Of a stretch of DNA of 64,000 nucleotides, positions 29,514-38,878 are shown one piece after another. The DNA is from Actinernus sp. WN-2022 (Eukaryota > Cnidaria > Anthozoa > Actiniaria > Actinernidae), in the NCBI GenBank assembly GCA_030867875.1, contig JAOWCC010000274.1:1-64000 (forward strand), in the 5' to 3' direction. The translations under genes and the position numbers were made by a program. The notes under the pieces were generated by a model. It made no database searches. It saw only the letters and a program-made list of their open reading frames with translations, and had not been told where the DNA came from. Every line of letters starts with the position of its first letter. Position 1 is the stretch's first letter.

Positions 29514-29749
29514 GATATAACTATATGTAATCATATCTCTAATAGGGTTATCAAGTTTGGATTTTTACGTGTAAGAATGTCTAGTGACAATTTGAATGAC
29601 CCTTAGTACCCCCTAGTAGTATAGTCGGCGTCAAAACTTATACCACTTTTTGTTGTGCAACAAAACTCAAAAAGTGGATTTCCGAATTCACTTTTTGAGT
29701 TTTGTTGTGCAAGAAAAAGTGGTATAATTTTGACGCCGACTATACTACT
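29514..29749. repeat. E1 right terminal inverted repeat with terminal palindrome
   Basis: Reverse complement of 13455-13690. The palindrome is 29615-29749 (135 bp). GTTTG follows at 29750-29754. Confidence 0.92.
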
Positions 29750-29754
29750 GTTTG

Positions 29755-30071
29755 TAAATTATATGTAACTATACCGCTAATTTGTGACTTAAGACATCAC
29801 AGGTAAACAATAATTAATAAGGGAAGAGAAATTCTACTGTGATTGAACCCATAATAAGAAATAAACTAGGTTGAATCAAAATAAACGACGTTAAAAAATA
29901 CCTAGGCTGAAAAAAATAACCTAGGTTGAACCAAAATAAACCTAGTTTATTTTGGTAATTCAACCTAGTTATTTTTTTCAATGGGCGCTCACTAATTTAG
30001 GGTGTTTAGAGCTATATAGTCACTATTGTTTTTACGGCTAAGTCACTAAACAACAGATAAATAATACTTCT
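29755..30071. repeat. Spacer between E1 and E2: AACCTAG arrays
   Basis: Bases 29865-29930 hold AACTAGGTTG-oriented units and 29935-29980 hold AACCTAGTT-oriented units, the two orientations seen at the far left and far right. The segment 29985-30071 is the first part of the 186-bp repeat continued at 45747. Confidence 0.65.
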
Positions 30072-30076
30072 TTAAT

Positions 30077-30411
30077 AGTAGTATAGTCGGAGTCAGTTAA
30101 ATACCACTTTTTCTTGTACAACAAAACTCAAAAGGTTGTGAATGTTATGGACGCCTTGTTTTCTTGCACAAGGGGCGTCATAAAGTGAATTCAGAAATCC
30201 ACTTCATAACGCCCCTTGTGCAAGAAAAAAGGCGTCCATAACATTCACAACCTTTTGAGTTTTGTTGCACAAGAAAAAGTTGTATTTAACTGACTCCGAC
30301 TATACTACTATGGGGTAACTAAGGGTCATTCAAAGTGTCACTAGACATTCTTGTACGTAAAATCCAACTTGATAATCCTATTAGAGATATGATTACATAT
30401 AGTTATATCGA
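30077..30411. repeat. E2 left terminal inverted repeat with 233-bp palindrome
   Basis: It matches 45407-45741 reversed. The palindrome is 30077-30309: the outer arms start AGTAGTATAGTCGGAGTC, and both arms carry an extra block (GGTTGTGAATGTTATGG, then TTGCACAAGGGGCGT) that E1 lacks. The centre GAATTCAGAAATCC resembles E1's. Confidence 0.92.
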
Positions 30412-30560
30412 CATCGATTGCTTGTACGTAAAATCCAACTTGATAATCCTATTAGAGATATAATTACATATAGTTATATCGCTGCAACGTCCTTACACAT
30501 AAAATCCAAATTCGAGTGCCTGTTAAAGCTATCCTAACACATAGTTATATCGAAGGGAGA
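30412..30560 (+). promoter_or_regulatory. E2 leader with repeated TATAGTTATATCG motifs
   Basis: After the TIR a second copy of its last segment ends in TATAGTTATATCG near 30470-30482. A third occurrence at 30541-30552 precedes the polB ATG (30561) by nine bases, as in E1. Confidence 0.6.
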
Positions 30561-33500
30561 ATGGTGAGACCACGTAGTGAACCACTTCCACGGAGTCTAG
30601 CTCGAGAGGCAGGTGCTATTCTAGAGGAGAGAGATGGAATGCTCGAGGGGATGGAGATAGGTCGCCGTACTATCCGATGGCGCTTCTTCCAAGGTGTGGC
30701 AGGAGACTTGACTCCTAGGATCATGGAAAAGTTAGTTGCAAAGGTAACCACCAGCTTTTACCTGCGATACAGCTACACCTATCGCATTCGAAATGTCAAT
30801 GACGGACGCGTGATTCTATTCTCCAAGACTGTCCCAGGCTCTCCATGGGTGAACATCCTAGAAGATGCAGAAGAGTGGATCAATAGCAAGGAGACAGCTC
30901 GATTGAATCCCGACAACATCACTCGACCAAATACCCAATGGGCCTTCGTTCGTTGGATCTACGTAGATGTCAAAGTCGTGATCGATCGTCAGCTTTTGTT
31001 GGGAACAGGTCCACTGCCCCAATGGCTTCGCCTTAAGAAAGGAATGCTTGCCCTTGATCGATATGGCGACAACCTATGTCTTTGGCGCTGCCTTGCCATG
31101 CATGAAGGAGCAAGAGTAGATAGGTGTTGCGTCAAAGCTCGAAAACTTGCCCAGAACTTCTATCGCCTGACAGCACCCACACAAGACGTTCCCAGAACTT
31201 CCTTAGACCAGCTGGAGGAAGTCGAGTTGCACTTTGGAATCGGTATTCGGGTGTACGAACCTACGGAGGCTGGCGCTTGGCATCTGACGCGACATGCACC
31301 CCACTACAAGCATACGATGACGATTGGGCTGTATGAAGAACATGCCTTCTACATCAAGAACATCGACAAGATAGGGAGTGTCTACGTATGCAACGATTGT
31401 AAGCAACGGTTCACAAAAGCCTCGAACCTTCACCGCCATGCAGATCGTTGCAGGCGTGGCGAAACAAAGATCGTTTGCCCCGGAAAAGTAATCACAGTAC
31501 CCCAGTCGGCATACGAAAAAGCCTTCTGGCCAGAGAGCACAGCCAGCAAAGTCGCTTTATGCTGGTTGGAACGCGAAACCAAAAGGATTGGACAACACAT
31601 TCATCATGCAGCTTGTGGGCATGGTGGAGAGCATTGGATAGAAGGAGCGCCGGTCGACGGCTACGAACCTATTTCGAAAACCATCTTTCAATTTCATGGA
31701 TGCTATTTCCATGGCTGCCCGAAATGCTTCCCTAGGGAAAGGAGGCTCTATCTCAAGACTTGTGAAAGAACGGCAAAGCTACAAGGAGCTGGTTATACAG
31801 TAGTGGAAGCTTGGGGTTGCTCTACAAAGAAGAAAAACAAACCGGTCCCCACACCAACACAAACTGTCTACCCACACTTCATAGTTTACGATTTCGAAGC
31901 CTATCTCGATACAACGAAAGGAAGACAACCAACAGACCACCTGACCATCGAAAACGTCCATGTCCCAATATCAGTATCAATTGCCGACACATACAATCGA
32001 AAGTCAACCCACCTCTGTCGACGCAATCCAAAAGAACTCATCGAAGCCTTCGTCGAAGAACTCCAGCGAAGAGCGAAAGCGATCCAAGAAGTCATTGCAG
32101 AACAGTTCTGCCCCAAGACACCTGAATTCTCTTTTGACACCCTACCAAAGGAACAACAAGCGAAGATCGACGAATGGATCCGCCAAGTTCCAGTAGTGGG
32201 ATTCAACTCTGGCAGGTACGATCTCAATCTGATCAGAGAGCACTTCGTAGGAATCATTGCTGACACCTGTTCAAAGATCCTGGTAGCAAAGAAAGCCAAT
32301 TCCACTATGTTCCTATTGACCCCAGATTTCCGTTTCCTTGATGTGATCAACTACCTTGGACCTGGAACTTCTTATGAACGTTGGATCAAGGCATATGGAT
32401 GCGAATCGCAAAAGAGTTTCTTCCCATATGAGTGGTTCGATTCTCCAGACAAGTTGGATCACATTGGATTACCAGACTATCCAGAGTGGGGTTCGAAGTT
32501 GAAAAGAGAACATCTACTATCTATGTCAGAGTTCGAAGACTGTGAGTGCACCTTTCTCGACAAAGGAATGGAAACCTTTGCAGACTGGCTACGATACTAC
32601 AACGACCTAGATGTAGTTCCATTCCTAGAGGCACTCGAAAAGATGCGAGATTTCTATCACGAGAAAGGAGTAGACATGCTGAAAGACGCAGTGTCCATTC
32701 CAGGAGTCTCACTACAGTTCCTACTTCGAGGTAGTGTAGAAAGGGGAGCTGAGATGTACGCTCCAAGTAAGGAAGCCTACCGCATGCTGAAAGACGCTGT
32801 CGTGGGAGGTCCAAGCATAGTGTTCACCAGACTCCACGAAGCAGGAGTGACTAAGATTCGTAGTCATCAGGGAGGAACTAAGACTTGTCGTAAGATTCTT
32901 GGATACGATGCCAACGCCCTATATCTTTCTACCATGGAATTCGAAATGCCTTGTGGAAAAGAAAAGGTTGTGCACTATGACGATCCAGGTCCAGCCACTG
33001 AAGGATTCGTTGAATGTCTACTTGGTGGAACGTGGTTTGGATATGCAGAAGTAGACATCGAGATACCAAAGAAATTGTGGAAGGAATTTGAGGAGATGCC
33101 ACCCTTCTTCTACAACAAGAAAATCCCCAAAGAAGCAATCCCTCCAGAAATGTTGGCCTACCTCACAAAGACAGGTAGAAAGCTCAGCGAGGAAAAGAAG
33201 TTAGTTGGAAGTCTCTCTGGAAAGAAGTTGCTACTCTATGCTCCTCTTCTACTTTGGTATGTAGATCACGGCGCAGTGATCACTGCTGTCTACCGCACGA
33301 TAGATTACGAACCCAAAGAAATCTTCGGATGGTTCGTGGACCAAGTCACTGAGGCACGTCGTATGGGAGATGAAGATAAAGGTGAGGCTTTGCTGGCAGA
33401 TGTGTTCAAGCTACTAGGAAACAGCGCCTATGGAAAGTTGCTCGAAGACTTGGGACGTCAAACAAAGGTCACCTATACAAAAGATGAGAAGGTTGTGGAC

Positions 33501-34151
33501 AAGGCATTGCGAAGTGTTTGGTTCGAAGACCTGGAAGAGATTGGTGATGCATACGAACTCGAGAGTAGGAAAGACCAGATCCGAATCAAACGGCCTTTCC
33601 AAGTAGGTATCGCTGTGTACCAGCTCGCAAAGCTGCGTATGCTTGAGTTCTACTATGACTTCATCGACAAGTACATCGATCGCAATGATTTCGAATATAT
33701 ACAGATGGACACAGACAGTGCCTACATTGCCATCTCGGGAAATAGCCTCGATGAGGTTGTAAGACCGGAACTGCGAGAAGATTTCGAAGCCGAAAGGAAT
33801 GAATGGCTAGCTTGGGACGAATGGAGCAGTCGTACGCCAGGACTCTTCAAACTCGAATTCGAAGGACATCGCGCCATTGCCCTATGCTCGAAAGCCTACT
33901 ACGTCGATACAGGTGGCAGCAAGAAGTATTCCGCTAAAGGTATGTCTAGACGGCACAACGACATTTCGTGGGAACGATTCAAAGCAGCCCTCCAGGGTAG
34001 TATCGACATGGCGGAAAACCGAGGCTTCCGACTATCGCCAGAAGGCATAGCAACCTACGAACAACGGAAGCTTGGGCTATCGGCTTACTACGACAAAAGA
34101 CGCGTTCTTCCCGATGGAATCCACACCGAGCCAATAGAGTACGCTGTTTAG
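30561..34151 (+). CDS. polB: Family-B DNA polymerase, E2
   Basis: 1196 aa. The ATG at 30561 (MVRPRSEPLPRS) matches E1's start; the longer frame from 30516 reads through the promoter motif and is rejected. All motifs listed for E1 are present: the C2H2-like finger (VCNDCKQRF), FHGCYFHGCPKC, Exo I YDFEAYL, GFNSGRYDLN, polymerase A DANALYLSTM, B LLGNSAYGKL, C MDTDSAYI. It is two residues shorter than E1. Differences from E1 cluster around residues 500-540, between Exo I and Exo II. It looks fully functional and ends tail to tail with the integrase. Confidence 0.95.
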   Translation: MVRPRSEPLPRSLAREAGAILEERDGMLEGMEIGRRTIRWRFFQGVAGDLTPRIMEKLVAKVTTSFYLRYSYTYRIRNVNDGRVILFSKTVPGSPWVNILEDAEEWINSKETARLNPDNITRPNTQWAFVRWIYVDVKVVIDRQLLLGTGPLPQWLRLKKGMLALDRYGDNLCLWRCLAMHEGARVDRCCVKARKLAQNFYRLTAPTQDVPRTSLDQLEEVELHFGIGIRVYEPTEAGAWHLTRHAPHYKHTMTIGLYEEHAFYIKNIDKIGSVYVCNDCKQRFTKASNLHRHADRCRRGETKIVCPGKVITVPQSAYEKAFWPESTASKVALCWLERETKRIGQHIHHAACGHGGEHWIEGAPVDGYEPISKTIFQFHGCYFHGCPKCFPRERRLYLKTCERTAKLQGAGYTVVEAWGCSTKKKNKPVPTPTQTVYPHFIVYDFEAYLDTTKGRQPTDHLTIENVHVPISVSIADTYNRKSTHLCRRNPKELIEAFVEELQRRAKAIQEVIAEQFCPKTPEFSFDTLPKEQQAKIDEWIRQVPVVGFNSGRYDLNLIREHFVGIIADTCSKILVAKKANSTMFLLTPDFRFLDVINYLGPGTSYERWIKAYGCESQKSFFPYEWFDSPDKLDHIGLPDYPEWGSKLKREHLLSMSEFEDCECTFLDKGMETFADWLRYYNDLDVVPFLEALEKMRDFYHEKGVDMLKDAVSIPGVSLQFLLRGSVERGAEMYAPSKEAYRMLKDAVVGGPSIVFTRLHEAGVTKIRSHQGGTKTCRKILGYDANALYLSTMEFEMPCGKEKVVHYDDPGPATEGFVECLLGGTWFGYAEVDIEIPKKLWKEFEEMPPFFYNKKIPKEAIPPEMLAYLTKTGRKLSEEKKLVGSLSGKKLLLYAPLLLWYVDHGAVITAVYRTIDYEPKEIFGWFVDQVTEARRMGDEDKGEALLADVFKLLGNSAYGKLLEDLGRQTKVTYTKDEKVVDKALRSVWFEDLEEIGDAYELESRKDQIRIKRPFQVGIAVYQLAKLRMLEFYYDFIDKYIDRNDFEYIQMDTDSAYIAISGNSLDEVVRPELREDFEAERNEWLAWDEWSSRTPGLFKLEFEGHRAIALCSKAYYVDTGGSKKYSAKGMSRRHNDISWERFKAALQGSIDMAENRGFRLSPEGIATYEQRKLGLSAYYDKRRVLPDGIHTEPIEYAV

Positions 34152-35191
34152 CGTCTAGGTACAAACAGAATTCCTTTTGGTGGTAGTTCTGTATCCCTAG
34201 GAACGACTTGTAGCTCTTCACGAACGAATCCACGTTTGGGTGCATCCTTCTCCTTCGCAAGGTAGTACAGCACAGGCTGTCCCGAAGATACTACACTTCG
34301 TGAAATGGTGTATATTTGCAAACTCCACACAGGATCAGTAGCTCTACGTTTTTCACCTCCTTCCAATTCTCCTGGTGCATAAAGATATCGAACTAGAACG
34401 TCGAATGGTAGACGCTCTTCTCTCAATCCAACCGTGCGCGAATATGTAGGAGTCTTCAGATCTACTTGTTGCGCCACTACAGAATTCGAAGGCTCTTTAC
34501 CAGTCAACCGAGTCACCTCACTGTTCATGGCTTTGATAACCATTGGTAAACGAATTACCCATTCTCTACTACGCTCATCTGATCCTTCCGAAGTAAGCAC
34601 CATCTCTTGTGCATATTGATATCCAAACAATCTCTCAGCTAGAGTCCTATTTGCTCTTTCAACAAAACTTTGCGCTCTATGATTACCAGCCTCACCTCGT
34701 TGAACTTTCGTACCATGTAGTTCTAGCGTTTCAGACATACGTCCCATGAATTCTCTACCAGGATCTACTTGCAAAGTCTTTGGCCATTCTAGTGGACTAC
34801 GTTTATAGATTCGTTCGAATGCCGCAGCAACTTCACCACTATCTTTAGATGCCAAAGGTTCGGCTTCTTTGTATCGAGAAGCTACGTCGATTACTACCAA
34901 TGCGTACTTGTATAGCTTCCGTCCACGCCCAGGTCGATCGTGTGGTAGAAATATCAAATCAGCTTGGTGGACTTCATTTGGTTTCGATACAGTCCAATGT
35001 GGTCGTGGAATGTGTTTTGGTGGTGGTAGATATATTTGCCACATAGATTGCTTTTCCAACCAACTCCTAGCTACGTCTTCTGATGCTTTCGCTGCTACCG
35101 ATAGCTTGCCAATTGCAGAGTGACCTTTCCAATAGCCCATAGGACCATAGAAGATATTCGCAAGTTTAGAATCCATCATACATCTATACAT
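34148..35191 (-). CDS. int: Retroviral-type integrase, E2
   Basis: 347 aa from the ATG at 35191. The upstream TTG start seen in the open frame is not needed. The D,D-35-E core is identical in layout to E1. The C-terminal part lacks three residues relative to E1 (YYLAKEKDAPKRGF here against a slightly longer YYLVKREGEKNAPKRGF). An intact integrase with perfect TIRs fits recent insertion. Confidence 0.93.
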   Translation of the reverse strand: MYRCMMDSKLANIFYGPMGYWKGHSAIGKLSVAAKASEDVARSWLEKQSMWQIYLPPPKHIPRPHWTVSKPNEVHQADLIFLPHDRPGRGRKLYKYALVVIDVASRYKEAEPLASKDSGEVAAAFERIYKRSPLEWPKTLQVDPGREFMGRMSETLELHGTKVQRGEAGNHRAQSFVERANRTLAERLFGYQYAQEMVLTSEGSDERSREWVIRLPMVIKAMNSEVTRLTGKEPSNSVVAQQVDLKTPTYSRTVGLREERLPFDVLVRYLYAPGELEGGEKRRATDPVWSLQIYTISRSVVSSGQPVLYYLAKEKDAPKRGFVREELQVVPRDTELPPKGILFVPRR

Positions 35192-35209
35192 TCTAACCTT
35201 CAACAGATG

Positions 35210-35275
35210 AAAAAAAAAAAAAGGAAGAATGAAGAAAGTCGTTGCGTGACCCTCTTCATTCTTCCTTTTTTTTTT
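35210..35275. terminator. A-tract/stem/T-tract hairpin, E2
   Basis: AAGGAAGAATGAAGA, the loop AAGTCGTTGCGTGACCC, then TCTTCATTCTTCCTT with A and T runs outside. The loop is inverted relative to 27554, 28275 and 44027. Confidence 0.6.
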
Positions 35276-35277
35276 CA

Positions 35278-35470
35278 GTAACTTAGTAGTAGCTTAGGGT
35301 AGCTTACTAGTAACTTAGGGCAGCTCACTAGTAGCTTGCTAGTAGCTTAGGGCAACTCACCAGTAGCTTAGGGTAACTTACTAGTAGCTTACTAGTAGCT
35401 TAGGGCAACTCACCAGTAGCTTAGGGTAACTTACTAGTAGCTTAGGTAACTTACTAGTAGCTAGTAGTAG
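35278..35470. repeat. TAGTAGCTTAGGG-type tandem repeats, E2
   Basis: A shorter array than in E1, with units such as CTTAGGGTAACTTACTAGTAG. It occupies the same place between the integrase block and the membrane-protein genes. Confidence 0.75.
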
Positions 35471-35473
35471 TAT

Positions 35474-35902
35474 CTATATCCATTTACTAATAGCGTATCC
35501 AACACCTAGCATTCCACCACCAACGTAGAGCAACTCACCAGTCTTCTGATTGTTTGAGGGTTTGTAGTAGTCAGATAAGCGGGGTTCTTTCATCTCTTTG
35601 AGCCGTCTTAGCTCTTTACGTAACTTATCGGATCGCACTAAGGCTTCGTTGGTATCTCTTTGATCGTTGTGTGCTTTGCGTTCAAGGCCTTCCTGCTCTT
35701 GTGCATAGTCATATAAGCTTTGACGTTTGATTCTATACGCTTTCATTTCACGTTCTAGTTTTTCGGTGGCCCTATCGTGTCTCTCTCGTTCTGCATCTAC
35801 ATCACCACTCTTTCCAATCATTCTAGCTAGTATGCCACCACCAGTAAATGCCGTTGCATTCAATATAGCCCCGAGGATGGCCATTCCAATTGCTGCCGCC
35901 AT
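35474..35902 (-). CDS. Coiled-coil/membrane protein, 142 aa, intact, E2
   Basis: The N-terminal hydrophobic segment AIGMAILGAILNATAFTGGG is followed by a charged coiled coil and then SDYYKPSNNQKTGELLYV. The C-terminal hydrophobic YVGGGMLGVGYAISKW completes the protein. This copy shows what E1 has lost by frameshift. A two-helix virion membrane protein is the likely role. Confidence 0.78.
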   Translation of the reverse strand: MAAAIGMAILGAILNATAFTGGGILARMIGKSGDVDAERERHDRATEKLEREMKAYRIKRQSLYDYAQEQEGLERKAHNDQRDTNEALVRSDKLRKELRRLKEMKEPRLSDYYKPSNNQKTGELLYVGGGMLGVGYAISKWI

Positions 35903-35922
35903 TACGGTTTGGGTTTGGGCTT

Positions 35923-36129
35923 TTATTTCTCAAGTTGTTTCTCAAGATATTCCTTTGCGTATAAGCTACCAAGTATCACGGCAGTCCACTTTGCGTAATT
36001 CACTAGGGAAGAAGAAGGATCGCTAAGCATAGATTCCTTGGTAGTCTTTTTTACGATCCACCCAATACCAGCAGCGAGTCCAACGATTTTGACTGCATCG
36101 GTTGCCTTCTTCGTCAATTCCTTCTCCAT
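35923..36129 (-). CDS. Small membrane protein, 68 aa, E2
   Basis: Homologue of 19378-19587, with two hydrophobic stretches and the conserved DPSSSLVNYAKWTAVILGSL core. It ends EYLEKQLEK where E1 ends QKIIP, a small tail difference. Function unknown. Confidence 0.75.
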   Translation of the reverse strand: MEKELTKKATDAVKIVGLAAGIGWIVKKTTKESMLSDPSSSLVNYAKWTAVILGSLYAKEYLEKQLEK

Positions 36130-36166
36130 CTAGATATATACTACTATGGTCTCGAGTCTTTAAGTG

Positions 36167-36514
36167 TTACTCCATGTCTAGTGCCGTTGGCTTTGCTGGA
36201 GCTGCAGGTTGTATCGTGCTAACGGTGGCAGCTCGCTTATTACCATCTACATACTTCTTGTACGCAAAGTACGTGCCAAACAATGTGGCGCCAGTACCGA
36301 TGACTGCGAGGATAGTCAGGCTTTCGAACCGACCTTTCTCTACGTCGACTTCTTTACATGATTCGCTTTCGCGCATCAACTCTCTCTTTTGAGCTTCTTT
36401 AGCGAGTTTGTTGCTTAACGCTAGGGCTTTTCCAGCTGCGACGCGCTTTGGGTTTTTTATCTTAGTTGGTGCAGTCGTCGGAGGATTCGCAGTTATCTGG
36501 TCCACTTCTTCCAT
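36167..36514 (-). CDS. Single-pass membrane protein with KNPKRVAAGK motif, 115 aa, E2
   Basis: MEEVDQITANPPTTAPTK begins the protein. The basic KNPKRVAAGKALALSNKLA motif, one helix (LTILAVIGTGATLFGTYFA) and the DME end are as in E1. It overlaps the upstream frame by 53 bp. Confidence 0.75.
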   Translation of the reverse strand: MEEVDQITANPPTTAPTKIKNPKRVAAGKALALSNKLAKEAQKRELMRESESCKEVDVEKGRFESLTILAVIGTGATLFGTYFAYKKYVDGNKRAATVSTIQPAAPAKPTALDME

Positions 36515-37616
36515 CTTGATTCAGTATAGTAGATATATGTGAAGGTTCAACAGTTGTACCAGGAATGACTACGTGACCAGATATGTGGAATAGGACGCTA
36601 GCTAGAGCTACAAGGCGACCTGCTTTGAGCGATAGTAGACCAGTCGCAGCACTGATTTCGTTGCGGACTAGAGGGTCTTCTTGTAGGTCCTTGATCAGGG
36701 CTTCTTGAGAATCTATTGGTACTAGGTAGGCAACTAGGCGGGTAGCTAGACGTGTCACACCGTCGACTAAGCCTTTCGTTACTTGCTTAGCTAGAACGGC
36801 CTGATACCTCCTATGCAACTTGTCTACTTCTTTCTCAGGAAGTCTAGAGATGTCTCCTAGGGAAAAGTTTTTACCTAAGTATTCTTTCGTTACGCCTGTT
36901 GCAGCTAAGATCGAAAGTGATTCGCGATTTTCTGACGTAACGTCTAGGTTGGTTGGTGGTGGGCCTGTTACGTCCTCACCGAATATCTCGAGTATTTCCT
37001 TATCAGTCATAATGGATGCTGGGAGCTCTAACACTACCTCGAAAGGATGGCGTAGACAGAAGCACATGCGAGCAAACTTATGGGATCCAAGTATCGTTCG
37101 TAACTCTTTGCATTCTTGCGAGCCTCCATAATCCTCAAATATCCTTTTGCCATCTACGGCCGATGCTGTATGGAACGCTACTACGATAGCTACGTTCTCA
37201 CGGAAGGGCTTACATATGCTCGTTAGTTGTTGGGACAGCACCCAAACGGAAATCCCTATATGTCGTGCAGAAAAGGCTAAGTCCACTAGCTTGTCAGTTC
37301 GTTTCTTGACGTCCTTCGATGCGGCGCAATCGTCAAGAATCAATAGAGTATTGGTACCTGACCAAAATGTTGCGCAAATACTCAAAGTAGCATCGATGGC
37401 ATCCTGCGGTGGCGATATGACGAAGAAATGAGGATCTCGATTTGCGAATCCACGATAAGTTTTGTTGTGGGCATACGTAGGACAAATCAGTACTATGTAA
37501 TCGAACTTACCACGAAATGCTCCACGAAGTTGTTCTATGAGAAACGCAGTCTTCCCACAATTCGTTGGACCGACTATGAGTGCGTTGAACGGCACGTGCT
37601 CTACGAGAGAATCCAT
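36462..37616 (-). CDS. Packaging ATPase fused in frame to the 182-aa protein, E2
   Basis: 384 aa. The first 200 residues are the ATPase (Walker A GPTNCGKT, Walker B LLILDD, VLSQQ). After VVLELPAS the frame continues through IMTDKEILEIFGEDVTG into the second protein. In E1 a stop and overlap separate the two. The junction differs by a small deletion (E1 20468-20485 against E2 37010-37018). Whether E2 makes a fusion or restarts at the internal Met of MTDKEIL cannot be told from sequence. The C-terminus is two residues shorter than in E1. Confidence 0.88.
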   Translation of the reverse strand: MDSLVEHVPFNALIVGPTNCGKTAFLIEQLRGAFRGKFDYIVLICPTYAHNKTYRGFANRDPHFFVISPPQDAIDATLSICATFWSGTNTLLILDDCAASKDVKKRTDKLVDLAFSARHIGISVWVLSQQLTSICKPFRENVAIVVAFHTASAVDGKRIFEDYGGSQECKELRTILGSHKFARMCFCLRHPFEVVLELPASIMTDKEILEIFGEDVTGPPPTNLDVTSENRESLSILAATGVTKEYLGKNFSLGDISRLPEKEVDKLHRRYQAVLAKQVTKGLVDGVTRLATRLVAYLVPIDSQEALIKDLQEDPLVRNEISAATGLLSLKAGRLVALASVLFHISGHVVIPGTTVEPSHISTILNQDGRSGPDNCESSDDCTN

Positions 37617-38851
37617 CAGTATAATATACTTTGCAGAGATCTGTTCAATATCGTGACCTGAGCATCCGCAAGGACATAGATGTGCATTTTCACATTTCCA
37701 CTTCCCTTTGCAGTTCTATGTATGCGAATGTCGATGTCCTTTCCACTGCCGGTTTGTGCCAAGCCATCACCATGAACGGTGGAATCTTTTGCTGTGCGAC
37801 AATCGATTAGGATAGAGAATCTATTTTCGAAGAACTTCTTTGGAGTCATGGAAGTATTGGGTGTACCAAACCAGCCTCTTGCAGCCTCCCAGAAATCTAG
37901 GGGAAGCATGCCACTTGGAAAGAGTCTGTTGGGAATCCCATTGACATCTACTTCTACCTTCAAGATATCTGGATTCGAGAATGCTTCACTATCTCGCGTG
38001 CCAATGGTAGGTGGATCTATGAATAGTAGAAGCAGTCCAGCAAAGGATCGTCGTGGAACATTGATGTTTTGAGATATCAAAGTATCGGACGTTTTAGCGA
38101 TATCTACTGTTTTGAAGTGAACAGCGTAGTTGTATAGGAATGCAGTACCTATTTCATATTTGTGAAGTGCACTACTAGCCAGCGTTTCGTTCCTGATTGC
38201 TTCGTATTCTAGTTGGATGTTGGTAAGTTGGTACGTACCTATCTTCGTCGTATCCGATCCAATTACAACCTCGTTGGCAGACGCTAGAGTTAACTCGAAC
38301 GTAATGGTACTTTCTAAGGCATGTGGATATAGAACTCCATGTTGTGTCAGAATGTCAACATCTAATGGAATCCTATACTTTGAACCACATGCAGTTAGGA
38401 GTGCGTTGTCTGCAGCAGATGAAGTACTTGCGTCACCAGCTTTCGAGCGTAGCTTATTCAAGTTCTCTGATTGAATGCCTTGTTGTATTCTAGACTCTCT
38501 CTCCTGCGTAGATAGGTATATATCGGAGTATGTTTGTAGGAGGTCTGGCCTGACAAGGTCTTCTACTGTTTCAGCTCCCATCCTACAGATTCTACGCATG
38601 ACCAAACAGCGTCCAACGTTCGAAACGACTCTGTTATTCGCATGTCCACCAGATAGTACGATGTCGCCCAATAGCGCTAAGCTGCCCGGTACTAGTACTA
38701 CATCTTCTGCTAGCTTTGGAACTTCTACGTATAGAGTCTCACCTGGATTGGCAGATGATCGAGTGAAAGTTTTCCTATACAAGTCTCGTGGAGCCTTGAG
38801 TGCATGAGGCTCTCTTCGTACTTGTGTGGGATCCAACTTCGATGAGATCAT
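37616..38851 (-). CDS. Major capsid protein candidate, 411 aa, E2
   Basis: Same length and start (MISSKLDPTQVRREPHAL) as E1, with only scattered substitutions. Mild conservative change across the whole length, in contrast to the penton candidate, is consistent with a structural shell protein under constraint. The stop coincides with the ATPase start at 37616. Confidence 0.78.
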   Translation of the reverse strand: MISSKLDPTQVRREPHALKAPRDLYRKTFTRSSANPGETLYVEVPKLAEDVVLVPGSLALLGDIVLSGGHANNRVVSNVGRCLVMRRICRMGAETVEDLVRPDLLQTYSDIYLSTQERESRIQQGIQSENLNKLRSKAGDASTSSAADNALLTACGSKYRIPLDVDILTQHGVLYPHALESTITFELTLASANEVVIGSDTTKIGTYQLTNIQLEYEAIRNETLASSALHKYEIGTAFLYNYAVHFKTVDIAKTSDTLISQNINVPRRSFAGLLLLFIDPPTIGTRDSEAFSNPDILKVEVDVNGIPNRLFPSGMLPLDFWEAARGWFGTPNTSMTPKKFFENRFSILIDCRTAKDSTVHGDGLAQTGSGKDIDIRIHRTAKGSGNVKMHIYVLADAQVTILNRSLQSILY

Positions 38852-38856
38852 GTTGA

Positions 38857-38878
38857 ATATAACTATATATATAATTAT
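38857..38878. promoter_or_regulatory. Palindromic divergent promoter motif, E2
   Basis: Equivalent to 22325-22346 with one G-to-A change (TATAATTAT on the right arm). It lies between MCP (38851, minus) and the plus-strand gene. Confidence 0.62.

Larger units (their letters stand above)
13455..29749. mobile_element. E1: Polinton/Maverick or adintovirus-like integrated virus
   Basis: A 16,295-bp element with 236-bp terminal inverted repeats that look identical, a 5-bp target duplication and 14 genes. They include protein-priming-type family-B DNA polymerase, retroviral-type integrase, packaging ATPase and capsid candidates, the hallmark set of Polintons/adintoviruses. A TFIIB-like factor is an addition. 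Lesions are a frameshift in the coiled-coil/membrane gene (near 22600), a frameshift at the end of the 132-aa gene, and a stop five codons early in the gene ending 26507. No adenovirus-type maturation protease was recognised. Confidence 0.9.

Noticed and set aside
30516..30560. E2 polymerase start at 30516
   Set aside because: Reads across the conserved promoter motif and has no counterpart in E1.
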